Positions 37,842 through 50,052 of a stretch of DNA of 64,000 bases are shown piece by piece (position 1 is the stretch's first letter; each line of letters begins with the position of its first letter). The notes under the pieces are model-generated. The model made no database searches. It was not told where the DNA came from and saw only the letters and a list, made by a program, of their open reading frames with translations. The position numbers and the translations under genes are program-made. The stretch is from Apiotrichum sp. Y4204. Taxonomy: Eukaryota; Basidiomycota; Tremellomycetes; Trichosporonales; Trichosporonaceae. The stretch is taken from NCBI GenBank assembly GCA_025531455.1, contig JAMYHL010000114.1:29645-93644 (forward strand), given 5' to 3'.

Positions 37842-38461
37842 GTATGGGCAGCATTGGGTCCTATCGTGATATCGTGCCCCCCCGCCTCAAAACCACCACA
37901 CTTTTGAGATGTTGCAGTAGCGCAGTAGCAATTTCAGATCGATCAGATGACTGCAGCAGCTATTAGGTGCATTAGGTGTCGGACTTCGACTGACAGATGT
38001 AAGCGCTGTTGAATCGCCGTACTGCCAGGCCAACAGAAGCTCCGTGCACCGATAATGGCACATCTTCTCCATGTTTGATCTCCAGAATACACAAACTTCA
38101 CAAGTCACCTGTGTCACCTGGGCAAGATGCTTCCATCGATTCTTTCGTCGCCATGGGCAAACTCTTTCCTCCCAGCCATGGTATGTGCGCTTCATTCAGC
38201 TGCCCTGCTTGATCAGCTCTGCCATGCCGCCACAAGCCTTATCAGATCCTAGCTTCCTAGAATCTCAGGTGCAGCCGGTGCTCAGTGCATGCATGCAGTG
38301 TGCAAGTGCTGCTAGCTGCTCCGATGAGATCGTGGCGTTGCGATAGGAAGCTCTGCATAAATGACGTGTTCCTCTGGTCACTTTTGTGGGTGCCACTCTC
38401 GGAAATAGCCATGTGGCACTGTCCGCTTTCTCTTTCGATCTTCCGCCGTCATTCGCTTCCG

Positions 38462-38467
38462 ACGCGT
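38462..38467. promoter_or_regulatory. ACGCGT (MluI cell-cycle box) upstream of SMC4
   Basis: The site lies about 465 bp before the SMC4 start codon. The same hexamer occurs twice in the SMC3/TDP1 promoter. Function is inferred from the known MBF consensus. Confidence 0.35.
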
Positions 38468-38930
38468 CTGTCTTTTTTTGTTTTTCGGTCGGGTTTGTTT
38501 TGTTTATTTGTGAATTTGTGTCTTCCCTGATTAGGGAAACAGACCAAAATAATAATAATAAGAGTTTAATAGCGGAATCAGATGATAATACTGTACCCTT
38601 GCTTCTATTAGTAGGTGGGCTAGCTGGTTAGATCAAATATGGTCATAGGCCATGATACTGTAGGGGTGTTTGGGATGTAAACAATGATGTTCTGTAATGG
38701 AATGGGAAGGACACACCGCGCGGTCCGAGAATGATTGGACCGCCCAGATCGCCCTGGGCCACACAAACGGCAAAAAGCAAAAGGAGATAAACAACACTCT
38801 TCTGTTTGGCTTGGAGGGGTGGGTCTCGCAGCGCACATAACAACAACAACAAACTTCCATCACGACATCGCTGACCACTTTGACTTCTTCCACATCGCCC
38901 CTCAACAAACGACAAGCCCCAGCCAGCACC

Positions 38931-41900
38931 ATGCCGCCGAGACGATCGACGCGCTCTGTCGCGCCAGCATCAAAGCCGGTATCCACTGCGTCCACCGCGT
39001 CCACTGCATCATCGTCCGTCGCACCCTCGCGCCGCCCCCGCTCGACACGCACCACACGTACGAGCCTCAGCGACGACGAGGACGTCAAGCCCGATGTTTC
39101 CAAGCTCGCCAAAAAGTCCTCCAAGACCAAGGCGAAAGCACCCACGCCGCCGCCGCCGGCATCACGCAGCAGGCGCGGACGTGTGCCCAAGGAGCCGACG
39201 CCCGAGCCCGAGTCCGAGGAGGAGGAGGAAGTCGATGACGAGGAAGAGGACGAGGAAAAGGACGAGGACGACGGGAGTGAAGACAGCGAGGACAGCGAGG
39301 AGGTCGAGGAGAGCGAGGGGAGCGACGATCCGAGGGCACGGAAACGGGCCAAGGTCACTGCGAAGAAGCGTGTCGTTATGTCTGAATCTGAGTCGTCTCG
39401 GTCCGACTCCGAGTCGGAGGAGGAAACCCCTCCCGCTCCCGTGCGTAAAGGAGTGAAGGCTGTTAACAAGCGTGTTGCAGAGTCCACTTCTGAGGGAGAA
39501 GTATCCGCAAAGCCCATATCCAAGCGCCCCACACCGCCCAACTCAAAGCGTCCGTCTCCCCGGAAGCGTGGCGATCCCCCTGTTTCGCGCAGCAAGGCCC
39601 CTACGTCAAAGGACAGAAACGTAACCCCTCCTGCTTCCAAGGCGAGGCCTGTGACTCCACCCAGGAAGACTGCTGCACCTGCTCGTCCGCAAGACTCAGA
39701 CTCCGAGCCTGAGGATCTCCTGGCCGACATTCCTCGTACGCCCGGGAAGTTCCCCCCGACTCCAAGGCCTGGTGCAGGCGATGAAGACGAGGCGCGCACC
39801 ACTCAGGCTTCGTCGCCCGACGAAACTGTCGAGGGCCCTTCCGGTTCTCTTCTTCAACCGGGAGCGTCACTCCCACCAAAGACTCCAGGCCGGCCTCCGC
39901 ACTCTTCTATCGGTGCCCCGACCCCTGCCAAGAATCCGGCTGCCTCCAAACCCAAGCCTCGTCTCACGATTCACAAGCTTGTGCTTGTCAACTTCAAGTC
40001 ATACGCCGGTCGGCAGGAAATCGGACCTTTCCACAAATCGTTTTCCTCTATCGTCGGCCCCAACGGTTCCGGAAAGAGTAACACCATCGATGCTCTTCTC
40101 TTCGTGTTTGGATACCGTGCCTCCAAGATGCGTCAAGGGAAGCTCTCCGAGCTCATCCACAACTCCGCAGGCCACGAGGGCATCGAAAACTGCTCGGTTG
40201 AAGTCTGGTTCAGAGAGATTGTAGACTTGGTGAGTGGAATGGTACCAAGCAAACATGACTAACAGCCAGCCTGGAGTGGACGACTTCCTCCTTGTGCCCA
40301 ACTCGGAGCTTGTTGTGACTCGTACTGCGTTCCGCAACAACACGTCTCGGTACACCATCAACGACCGCTCATCGTCCTTCACAGAGGTAACAACTCTTCT
40401 CAAGGGCAAGGGTATCGATCTCGACCACAACCGTTTCCTCATTCTCCAGGGTGAGGTCGAGTCTATCGCGCTCATGAAGGCGAAGGCCCAAAATGAGCAC
40501 GAGGACGGCCTCTTGGAGTACCTTGAGGATATTATCGGAACAACGAAGTACAAGGCGCCCATTGAGGAGGCATCACTGGAAGTTGAGAAGCTCAACGAGG
40601 ACCGCAGCGAGAAGATGAACCGTCTGCGCGTCGTCGAGCGTGAGAAGGCATCCCTTGAGGACAAAAAGCGCGAGGCCGAGTCCTTCCTCCGCGACACCAA
40701 TGAGCTTACCCGGAAGAAGTCGCTTCTCTGGCAACACCATATGTACACTCTGAGCAACCACATCGAGATGACTACGAAATCCATCGAAAGTCTCAATGCT
40801 CAGCTCACCGATGAGCAGGAGCGCAATGCTCACCAGATTGCTCAAATCGAGAGTCTACAGAAGGACTACGAGTCGAAGCTTGCGACGTATGAGGTGGGTT
40901 CTAGGTTTTTTCCGGGCGGTTCGCTGACTTGACTAGGAAGTCAAGCGAATGTGCGAGGCACTCATCAAGCAAGCGAAGAACTATGAAAAGGACGAGGTCG
41001 GTCTGCAAGAGAAGAAGAAGCATCTTGTTGGACAGCAGAAGAAGCTTAAAAAGTCAATTGCAGACGACGGTCACATAAAGTCCGAAGCTATCGCGACTGC
41101 CGAGAACCTGGCCGACGCTCTCGAGCTGAACCGCAAAAAGGTCACTGAGCTTGAGAGCCGGCTCGAGTCTGAGGCGGCCGAGATGGAAGTGGTCCGCGAC
41201 AGTTTGAAGGGTGAGTTGTATGTCATGATCATTGCTGACCATCAGACAAGACGGACGAGTTCACCACACAGATTGAGGTCAAGCAGCGTGAGCTGGAGCC
41301 CTGGACTGCCAAGATCAGCGACAAGCAGTCGGCCATCGACGTGGCTCAGTCTGAACGCGACCTCCTTGCACAGAAGGCCACGTCCGGACAGGAGGCCCTC
41401 GACGAGGCGGAGGAAGCACTTCAAGCGGTCCGCGATGCCGATCAGTCGTCGCAGGAAAACTACCAGGCCCTTAAGAAAGAGCACGCCAAGGCGAAGAAGG
41501 AGTTGGCGGAGACTGAAGCCAAGCTGCAGACCACTGAAGTCCGTTCGCAGGAGCTGCGCACCAAGCTGTCCAACGCCCGCCAGAAGACCGACGAGGCTAA
41601 GGCTTCCCTCGCCGCCGACAAGTCGGAGAACGCTGTCCTTGCCAGCCTGAACAAGCTCAAGGCCCAAGGACGCATCAAGGGCTTCCACGGTCGTCTCGGT
41701 GATCTCGGCGTCATCGACGACAAGTACGATGTAGCTGTGACAACAGCTTGTGGCGCACTGAATAACCTTGTTGTGGACACGGTCGAGCAGGGCCAGGCTT
41801 GCATCGAACATCTACGCAAGGGCAATGTCGGTCGAGCATCGTTCATGGTCCTCGAGAAACTTCCTCCACGGGACCTCAACCCGATCCAAACCCCCGAGAG

Positions 41901-44064
41901 CGTTCCCCGCCTCTTCGACCTAATCAAGCCCAAGGACCCGCGCTTTGCGCCTGCGTTTTACAAGGGTCTGCGCGACACGCTTGTTGCCCAGGACCTCCAG
42001 CAGGCGCAGCGTATCGGATACGGCAAGAAGCGGTGGCGTGTGGTCACACTGGCTGGCCAGCTCATCGACCCCTCGGGTACCATGAGCGGTGGTGGCGCCC
42101 GCGTCGCACGTGGTGGTATGAGCTCCAAGTTCAAGGCCGACAAAGTTGCCCCCGAGGTTGTCGCCCGTTACGAACAGGAGGTTACGGCCATACAAGAGGA
42201 GTTCACCGAGTTCCAGAACGACCGCCGTGGCATTGAGCAGCGTATCGCCCATCTGCGCAAACGTATCCCCGACATTGAGATGGAGATGGAAAAGATCGAG
42301 CTCGATGTTCAGACTGCCACGAAGCGCATCGCCGAATCCGAGAAGCGAATCGCGGAGCTGCGATCACAGTGCAAGCCCGATGCTGGGGACGAGAAGCGCA
42401 TCAAGACCCTTGACAAGGAGATTGCCGCTCTTACCAAGGAGGTCACCACGCTGCGCGAAAAAGCCAGCGTGATCAGCAACCAAATCAAGGAGCTTCAGAA
42501 CAAGATTCTTGACATCGGCGGCGTTAAGCTTCGTGCCGTGCAATCGCGCTACACAACTACTCAAGGTCTTCTCAACCTGGCTAGCGAGGCGATCACGAGG
42601 GACGAGGTCGGACAGGCCAAGGCGATGCGCGACTCCCAGAAGGCCGAAAAGGCGATTGTCAACAATACTATCAAACTCGAGGAGGTCAACAACGAGCTTG
42701 GCGAGATTGAGGCCGACCTCCAGGCTGCTGCCACCAAGGTTGCCGAGATTCGCGAGCAGGTCGAGAATGCTCAGGACTCGACCACCGAAGTCCAGGAGGG
42801 ACTGGCGCAAGCCAAGGCAGAGCTGGACGAGGCATCCACCGAAGTGAACGCCTTCCGCAAACTCGAGATGGACATCAAGCAGAAGATCGAGGACAATACA
42901 CGTATACAGAAGGACAGCAAAGACAAGCACCGCCATTGGTCCAAGCGTCATGATGAGCTCGAGCTTGCCTACATTGAGTGAGTACATGATGACGTGTCTG
43001 AGAATTGTTGCTGATGGACAGCGAGGACGATGAGGACGAGGAGGACGAGAACAAGGCTGGGGCCGATGGCGATGCGCAAGAGCACAAGGCTGTCGATGGC
43101 GAGGATGGCATGGATGAGGATAAGGACGCGGACGAGGACGAGGGCGAGGAAAGCGATATCGACCGCCCGTCCAAGGCCAAGCGTTCCAAGCCTGATTCTC
43201 TCGAGCTTCCCGAGTACAGCCCCGACGAACTGCGCTCGGTTGACAAGGACATGCTCACCGGCGAGATCACTGCTCTTGAGGAGGAGATCTCCAAGGCGAA
43301 GCCGAACCTCAACGTCCTCCACGAGTACCGCCGTCGTGAGGCCGAGTTCCTTGACCGTGCACGCGACCTCGAGACTGTCACAAGTCAGCGAGATGAAGCC
43401 AAGCAGCGATACGACGACCTGCGTAAAGTGCGCCTCGACGAGTTTATGGCAGGCTTCAATGCCATCAGTGCTAAGCTCAAGGAGATGTACCAGGTGGGCC
43501 ATATTGTGTTTCGGAGCGGTGATCTTATCTAACACACAGATGATCACCATGGGTGGCAATGCTGAGATTGAACTCGTTGACACGATGGATCCGTTCTCCG
43601 AAGGTGTTGTGCTGTCCATCATGCCGCCAAAGAAGAGCTGGCGCCCCATTGCCAACTTGTCTGGTGGTGAAAAGACACTCGCCTCGCTTGCGCTCGTCTT
43701 CGCGCTTCACGTCTTCAAGCCCACTCCGCTCTACTTCATGGACGAGATTGACGCTGCGCTAGACTTCAAGAACGTCTCCATTGTCGCCAACTACATTCAG
43801 TCGAAGACGCAGGCAGCACAGTTCATCGTCATTTCGCTGCGTAACGACATGTTCGAGCTGGCACACCGTCTCGTCGGAATTTACAAGACGTCCAACTGCA
43901 CCAAGAGCGTCGCGATCGATAACAAGGACCTACGGACGCAGGCATTGCGTCGAGCGCCGCCTGCAACCCCCGCACCGAAACAGTTATCTCAGGGCATGGC
44001 GGGGGCAACACTACAGCCGCCGGCCACACCAGGGACGGTGCGGTCTGCACGGGTTGTAGTGTAG
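38931..44064 (+). CDS. SMC4: Condensin subunit SMC4
   Basis: Six exons: 38931-40229, 40270-40893, 40937-41210, 41246-42977, 43022-43493 and 43540-44064 (1641 aa). A disordered head of about 340 residues (Ser/Pro/Lys with acidic Glu runs) precedes the ATPase. Walker A is GPNGSGKSN at about 376-384, with [13 protein letters not shown] after it. Coiled coils flank the hinge starting near 879 ([20 protein letters not shown]). The ABC signature is [17 protein letters not shown] near 1507 and Walker B is [16 protein letters not shown]4 pairs with SMC2 in condensin, which compacts mitotic chromosomes. The GYRA(S)[14 protein letters not shown] segment distinguishes SMC4 from SMC1. An acidic Asp/Glu stretch opens exon 5 (about residue 1310) and lengthens the second coiled coil. 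At 1641 aa it is longer than yeast Smc4 (about 1400), mainly because of the head. Confidence 0.97.
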
Positions 44065-44256
44065 AGCTTGCCACCGGACAGGCCACATATCATGTCTTCA
44101 ACTGTTTCGGATTACTGGGTTCCTCATCTTGCTGTTGTACCGTTATTAGATACCCAATACGTAATGCAGAGCTGTGATACGAAATCTACTACTAGTCTAG
44201 ACTGCCCAGTGGCTCCTGGCACACCTCGTTTTTGGTTGTATTGTCTTTCTTTGGGT

Positions 44257-45895
44257 TCACTTCTGGGTGACCCATTCCTGTGGTTTCTTGAGGACGCGAA
44301 GGAGCTCCTCCTCGCGTGTTCCGGAGCCTTCTGCGCCAGTCGGGCACATGTACTCCCAACGAGCAACCTCGGGAAGGGACATGAGGATAGACTCGACGCG
44401 GGCACCGGGGATGTTGAGACCGAACTTTGTTCCACGGTCGTAGAGGAGGTTGAACTCGACGTAGCGTCCTCGGCGGATGAGCTGCCATTTACGCTCCTCC
44501 TCGGTGTATGGGATGGCCAGACGCTTCTTCACGATGGGGATGTATGCTGGGAGGAAGGCTGAGGAGGCCTCCTTGATAAAGCTGAAAATCTCTTCCGGCG
44601 ACGGGTTGCGCTCCTTGTGGATGGCCGATGTGCTCGTCAGGTCGTCAAAGAAGATGCCGCCGACGCCGCGTGTCTCGCCACGATGCGGAAGGAAGAAGTA
44701 CTGGTCGCACCACTTCTTGTACTCGGGGTAGTAGTCCGGGTTGTGCTTGTCGCACGCCGTCTTCAGAGTGTCGTGGAAGTGCGAAGCGTCCTCAGGATAG
44801 AGGTAGTTGGGGGTCAGGTCGGTGCCGCCGCCGAACCACCACGCAATGGGGTTGCCCTCTTTGTCGCTCAGCTCGAAGTAGCGGTAGTTGAGATGGACGG
44901 TGGGAATGTGCGGGGAACGGGGGTGAATGACAATGCTCAACCCAGTCGCAAAGTAAGGGAGGGGTTCGTCCGAGACCTTGATGGACTCGTGGTCTGCGCG
45001 CATCTGCATCTGCGCACCCTTTGAAAGCTTGCCCTCGACGATGGACACGTTGACACCGGCCTTCTCGAACACCCTTCCCCCCTGGAGCACACAGCTCGAC
45101 CCCTCACCACCACTTGGACGAATCCAGTGGTCACGTAGGAACGTCTGGGCGTTGTGCTCTCCGTCGGGGGGCGCTGCTGCCTCCAGGCCCTCCAGCGTAG
45201 TGACAATGTGGTCCTGCAGCTGGCTCACCCACGTAGCCATGCGAATGCGCATGGGGTTCTGCAGTTGTCAGCATTCAAGTGCGTAACAATCACGAAAGGA
45301 ACGGAAGACGCACGGAGCATCAAACCGAAGCCCAAGGACACATGCGCCAGGCGAGCGTTGGCTGAAGCCGAAGCCGCCGCGGGTATGGCGTCGAGACACA
45401 CCTTGGGGTCGTCCTTTTCAATTGCCTGAACAGGCGCCCAGGTCTCGCCATATGTCTCAATTACGTCAACGTTGGGGACACCATCGAGCTTGGCCTTCCC
45501 GTCGGGGCGAGTGAAGAAGCCACCTGCCATGGCACCGACAAAACCAACCACAGCACCTCCGGCAGCGAGACCGAGAAGGCTGATGGGCTTCGGGGCCTGA
45601 CCAGAGGGGCCGGTTGAGTATGCGCGAGCTGGTGTGAGTGCGATGCTCGCGACACATGTCGGTGGGTTAGGATGAAGATGAGGGGTAGAGCTAACAGTGC
45701 CAAATTGGACGAGGACAACTAGCAGAGGCACCTTCCGCAGTGTCCCCGTTCGATCACATTCGGCGATGCGATGACGCCCAGCTGCGCTCCTCGACATCAC
45801 AACCATCTAGTCAACTCACCTGCAGGGATACGGCGGTTGCACTTGACGGCATTGGCCGCGGGGCGGCAACAGCGCAACGATTGGCGGAGTGACAT
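44257..45895 (-). CDS. HEM13: Coproporphyrinogen III oxidase, oxygen-dependent, with mitochondrial leader and membrane anchor
   Basis: Three exons: 45895-45820, 45628-45402 and 45258-44257 (434 aa). The catalytic domain is full length: SSCVLQGGRVFEKAGVNVS, HLNYRYFELSDKEG, WWFGGGTDLTPNYLY, CDQYFFLPHRGETRGVGGIF and GRYVEFNLLYDRGTKFGL. It converts coproporphyrinogen III to protoporphyrinogen IX using O2 in heme synthesis. The first about 25 residues are Arg-rich and lack acidic residues (MSLRQSLRCCRPAANAV), then a cleavage-like ARAYSTGPSG and a glycine-rich hydrophobic segment (LLGLAAGGAVVGFVGAMAGG). That is a mitochondrial presequence plus inner-membrane anchor, as in animal enzymes and unlike cytosolic yeast Hem13. 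The exon 2 donor GTGTGT at 45401 is preferred to a GTGCGT further on, because only it continues in frame into NPMRIRMATW. Confidence 0.94.
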
Positions 45896-47065
45896 GGTGC
45901 GTGTTTGTGTTCAAGAGAACGTGAAGTTGGGTCGGGTGGACTGTGGTTGTTGCTGCAATGTGTGGGAAACGATTGGGCTAGCAGACACGAGTGCCGACGA
46001 CCTTCACAGACTATATACTCGCTGCAACTCGCTGCAACGTAGTGTGCGCGCACTGTACAGTACGTCACGGGGTCTCGACTAGATCTGTGGGTGAAGCCGG
46101 GAATCGGACGCGCTCGCACAGATGCTGGAGACAATAGAAAGCAAAGCCAAGCAGCCCTTTGGTCTCCTGGTCTCACACTCCGCGTTGGTGGTCCTCGCTG
46201 TATTGTTCCTCGCGGGGGGATATGCAAGGTCGACCGCGAGTGGGATGGGAGGAGAGGGAGATTCGGAGAGAACAATAGGAGCAAACTGTCGTCTGACCCC
46301 CGACCATGACCACATGTTTTGCCTGCCAGGCCTGCCAGAGCGGATAGCTGGTGTTGCGCACGCGCCACATTCGGAAGGCTCCACCATGATCCACCCACCC
46401 TGCTCTCAGTCTCAGCCAATTCAGCTCCACCTCGCCCCCGGGCAGCTGGCAGCTGGCAGGACCCAAAAAAAGAAAACGTCACCTGGGCCAGGTCACAGCC
46501 CACAGCCAGGCAGTGCCAGCCAGCCAGCCACAACAGAGCTTATTGTTCTTACCTCCATTCGCCGGTCTTATCCGAATCAAATCACTCTACTACAACTGTG
46601 GCAATAATGCAGAGCAATGAGATTAGTCCGACGGCCCACTCTTCCATTACGAATTTAGACTCCGTTACTAATCCCACTACTCAGCAAGCTCAGCTCGTTC
46701 AATGTTCGATCTTCCGACCATCTCCACGTGACTGTGCCGAGAGGCACGTGGGCACGTGCCGCCAGCGGCGCCAGCGCGCGAGCGCGCACGACAAATGATG
46801 CAAATGAGGCAAGAGTAATCAGCGTATCGGCACAAAGCGCAAAGCAAAGCAGAGCTCGCTTCACATCTCTGGCAATCTTGGGCGCGTTTTCGGCCAGGGA
46901 TATTGATTCACAATAGTTATCGCTCACGAGGTACTCACTCCAACTAGACCACAAAACGACCACGATAAGTAAATACGCCAGAGATATCAATCTTAGATAT
47001 CCGCCGCTGAGAATCAAAAAGCCGGGGACGCAACCACCAGGACAGCAACCAGCACAATACGCGCG
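45896..47065. promoter_or_regulatory. Divergent promoter region of HEM13 and the COQ8-type gene
   Basis: About 1.17 kb. Three CACGTG boxes cluster at 46725-46758. No coding exon is supported. Confidence 0.5.
46725..46758. promoter_or_regulatory. Cluster of three CACGTG E-boxes
   Basis: CACGTG occurs at 46725-46730, 46745-46750 and 46753-46758, about 310-340 bp before the COQ8-type start codon and about 830 bp before HEM13. This hexamer is bound by bHLH factors such as Cbf1 and by SREBP-like factors (Sre1), which control HEM13 and sterol genes under low oxygen in fungi. Actual binding is inferred. Confidence 0.45.
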
Positions 47066-49282
47066 ATGACGAGCATCGCAGCGGCGGTACGCGTTTTCGC
47101 GCGCGCGGCCGCGATTCAGGCCGAGGAGGCGGCCCGCGTCGCTGGACCTGTGGCTGTCGCACGGGCGCAGCGGGCCACAGAGGAACGGCGCGAGAAGGAA
47201 ATGGAGGCGGAACAGGCCGAGGTCCAGTCTGGGAGTCCCGAGCCGCTGCACCACCCGGCACCGTGGCCGACGGCGCCTGCGCCAGCACCTGTGATGGACC
47301 GTCCGCCGCTGCCGCCTCACGAGCCACCAACGCCGCCGCCGCCTGTTCCGCATGCGGAACTGCAGCCGCCAGTATTCAAGGTCGCCAAGGTGGTCAAGGT
47401 TGTGCCGAAGCCGTTGGAGGTGGAATCGTATGAGGCGGAAGCAGTGAGCAGCTCGTCTACAGCCAAGACTTCACCGGCGTCTGCGACGGTACCACCAGCC
47501 TCGCCCGTTGTCGAGCAAGTCGTGGAGCCTTTGGCCAAGACAGCACCGGCGTCTGCAACAGTCCCTTTAGCTACGCCCGCTGCCGAACAGGTCGTGGAGC
47601 CGCCCGTGGTCGACAGGGATGCATTGCTCGTCAAAGGAGAGCCCACGCCGACTCCGGAGGCTGTTGCCGCGGCCGAGGACGTCGGTTTGCTTCAGCGCGC
47701 AGAAGATGCGGCTTCCAAACTTCCCCAGATCGACACCGATCCTGACGAGGCGCCGGTGATGCTACGTGCAAGCACCGTGCCATCTACTCGTCTCGGGCGG
47801 CTGTTCCATTATGGCTGTGAGTTGCACATAAATAGAGTACCACTCTCGAGAGCTTGCCCTCGGTCGCACTAGCCAAGCTTTCTGCTGACGCCAGCGCTTG
47901 CTGCATCTCTCGGTATTGGCGCTGCGACGGAGACGATCCGCCGCACAGCGGGAGGCGGCGGAGAAGGAAGCGTGTTCATGTCTGACGCAAACGTGCGCCG
48001 TCTCGTGGCGACACTGGGACGGATGCGTGGTGCGGCACTCAAACTCGGACAGTTCATGTCTATTCAAGGTGAGCATAGTCGATGCGAACAGTCTGACATT
48101 CAGACAACTCAATCCTTCCTCCCGAGCTCGAACGCGTGTTGCAGCAGGTGCAGGCACATGCCAACTATATGCCGGACTGGCAGATGGAGAAGGTGATGGT
48201 GACAGAGTTGGGCAAGGACTGGAAAACGCTCTTTGGCGCGTTTGATCGGATTCCGGTCGCGTCGGCGTCCATTGGCCAGGTCCACCGCGCAACACTGCCC
48301 GATGGCACACCTGCCGCAGTAAAGGTCCAGTTCCCAGGTGTTGCGGGCTCTATCAATTCCGACCTCGCCAACCTCTCCATTCTGCTGCGTGGGTCTGCGG
48401 TCCTCCCCAAGGGCCTTTATCTCCAAAACACGATTGCTGTGATGCGTCGTGAGCTAGAGGACGAATGCGACTACATCCGCGAGGGTGCAGCAGGGAAGCG
48501 TTTCTACAATCTTCTCAAGGACGACCCCGTGTTCCAGGTTCCACGAGTGATCGACGACGCGACAACTGGCAAGGTCCTCACCACTGAGTGGATGTCAGGT
48601 CGTCCTCTGTCGCGGATGCGCGGGATGGACCAGGAGACGCGCGACCGGATTGGCACGAATATGATGCGTCTCTGTCTCCGCGAGCTCTTCGAGTTCCGAT
48701 TCATGCAGACTGACCCGAACTGGGCAAACTTCCTGTACGACAGCAGCACCGGCAAGATCCAGCTCATCGACTTCGGGGCGTCGCGTGCGTACACCAAGGA
48801 ATTCATGGACGGCTGGTACCGTCTACTTGACGCCGCTCTCCGCGGCGACCGCGCAGCCATGAAATCCGAATCTGAGAGCCTCGGATATCTCACTGGCGAG
48901 GAGGAGGAGGTCATGCTCAACGCTCACATCACATCCATGGTTTCACTTGCCAGTAAGTGATTTTTCATCCGTCTTTTACTATCGCATTCTAACTTCAGAA
49001 CCGTTCCGGTACGAGGGCAAGTTCCCCTTTGCCGGGCAGACGGTCACGGACGAGGTACGCGAACTCATCCCGGTCATGTTGCAGCACCGTCTGACACCAC
49101 CTCCGGCGCCGACGTACTCGCTCAACCGCAAGTTGAGTGGCGCGTTCCTCATGTGCGCGCGCCTCGGTGCCAACGTCGACTGCAAAGCACTGTGGGAGGA
49201 AGTCGTAGGCGGATACGTCGAGGGCCCGGTTGCGGGCGAGGAGGAGGCCCAGCGCCTACTCATGGAGGAGGCCCGGGCGTGA
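47066..49282 (+). CDS. COQ8: COQ8/ABC1 (ADCK) atypical kinase, coenzyme Q biosynthesis
   Basis: Four exons: 47066-47816, 47895-48068, 48104-48952 and 48999-49282 (685 aa). The UbiB/ADCK hallmarks are intact: the KxGQ motif in RGAALKLGQFMSIQD (K300 to Q303), the Ala-rich loop SASIGQVHRATLPDG in place of a glycine loop, the invariant Lys in AAVKVQFPG, the ExD-type helix ELEDECDYIREG, DPNWANFLYD and LIDFGASR. Such proteins sit on the matrix side of the mitochondrial inner membrane and support CoQ assembly through ATPase activity. The N-terminus (about 250 aa) is Arg/Ala-rich at first (MTSIAAAVRVFARAAA, presequence-like), then Pro/Ala-rich with a nearly exact duplication around ASATVP...EQVVEP. 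A paralogous ADCK protein of unknown substrate cannot be excluded. Confidence 0.92.
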
Positions 49283-50052
49283 TAGAAAATGTAGATGTTC
49301 TACTCACACTGTGGAACAGCGCAGTTTGGTGCTTGTGGGGTGTTGTGTGACTCTTAGTACTGACAAACAATCACTCATGTGCATTCGGGACCTGTCTAAC
49401 ATTCTCGATCCGATCTTGTGGATGTCGTATGAGGACAGAGACCATTGGTCTCAGTTGTCGCAAGTTTCACACATTTGAGTCTGCAACAAAAACCCGCGCG
49501 TCGATATATACAAGAGGTCTTCGGCTTGAATCAGGCCCGGTCAGCCATAGGCCAGATCGGAATTTACAATCTCGCATATTGCATGGCGCACGGAAGGTGG
49601 CAACACCGTGTGTGCGACTTGGCGCTGGCGTTGCCCTAGCCTCCGATGCCGCCGGTCCGGAAGGGCACAAGCTGCAGGGCTAGGGTACCTGGATGCTATG
49701 TGTTTCCGTTCCCAACTGTAAACATGTGCGCACAGCCAGGTCGGCAGGTGCGAGTTTGTGGTCACAGTCTTGATGGAGCCGTGCGGTAGTGGCGCCCACA
49801 CAACTACGGACCGTGAGTGCGGCCATGGCTCATGTGCTGCTCACCTCATCTTTTGTTTGTCCATGGAGGCTGTTCTCTGCAGTTGTTATTATCTACCACT
49901 CGGGTTATCCTGTCTGTTGTTTCCTCCACATCCTCCCCCTCGTTCCTTTCCACAGCATCTGTATCTTCCTACCGCCAGTTACTACCACCGCTGGGCCACT
50001 CCCAACAACATAGCCTTTAGAACCCCAACACTTCAACCACTTTTCCAAAGCG
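49283..50052. other. Intergenic region: COQ8 3' region and leader of the tiny gene at 50053
   Basis: About 770 bp. The last 200 bp are CT-rich and end at the ATG at 50053, as in other genes here. No RNA gene or repeat was recognised. Confidence 0.4.

Larger units (their letters stand above)
36531..38930. other. Long divergent intergenic region between KAP104 and SMC4
   Basis: About 2.4 kb. The KAP104 side (36640-37240) is strongly purine-biased on the plus strand and includes A12 followed by G-rich blocks. The centre has a GTGATGGCC tandem repeat (37806-37841). The SMC4 side includes an ACGCGT box at 38462-38467. No coding exon could be supported; open frames on the minus strand are Ser/Pro/Leu low complexity. 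Confidence 0.5.

Noticed and set aside
37801..37850. GTGATGGCC repeats, considered as part of a dispersed 5S rRNA gene because of ATGGCC similarity
   Set aside because: No further 5S sequence (conserved boxes A, IE, C) surrounds them; it is a simple tandem repeat.
37887..38195. Minus-strand frame with CEVC and CHYRC, considered as a fourth member of the small cysteine family
   Set aside because: It lacks the phase-1 intron after Asn-x-Gly, the C-x-G-[DH] motif and the spacing of the other three.
38735..39238. Plus-strand 167-codon frame overlapping the SMC4 start
   Set aside because: It is an out-of-frame shadow of the SMC4 disordered head.
45225..45401. Readable extension of HEM13 exon 2 (through SLGFGLMLR)
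   Set aside because: It continues past a good GTGTGT donor, has no counterpart in the enzyme family, and cannot be joined in frame to the catalytic exon except by a poor donor.
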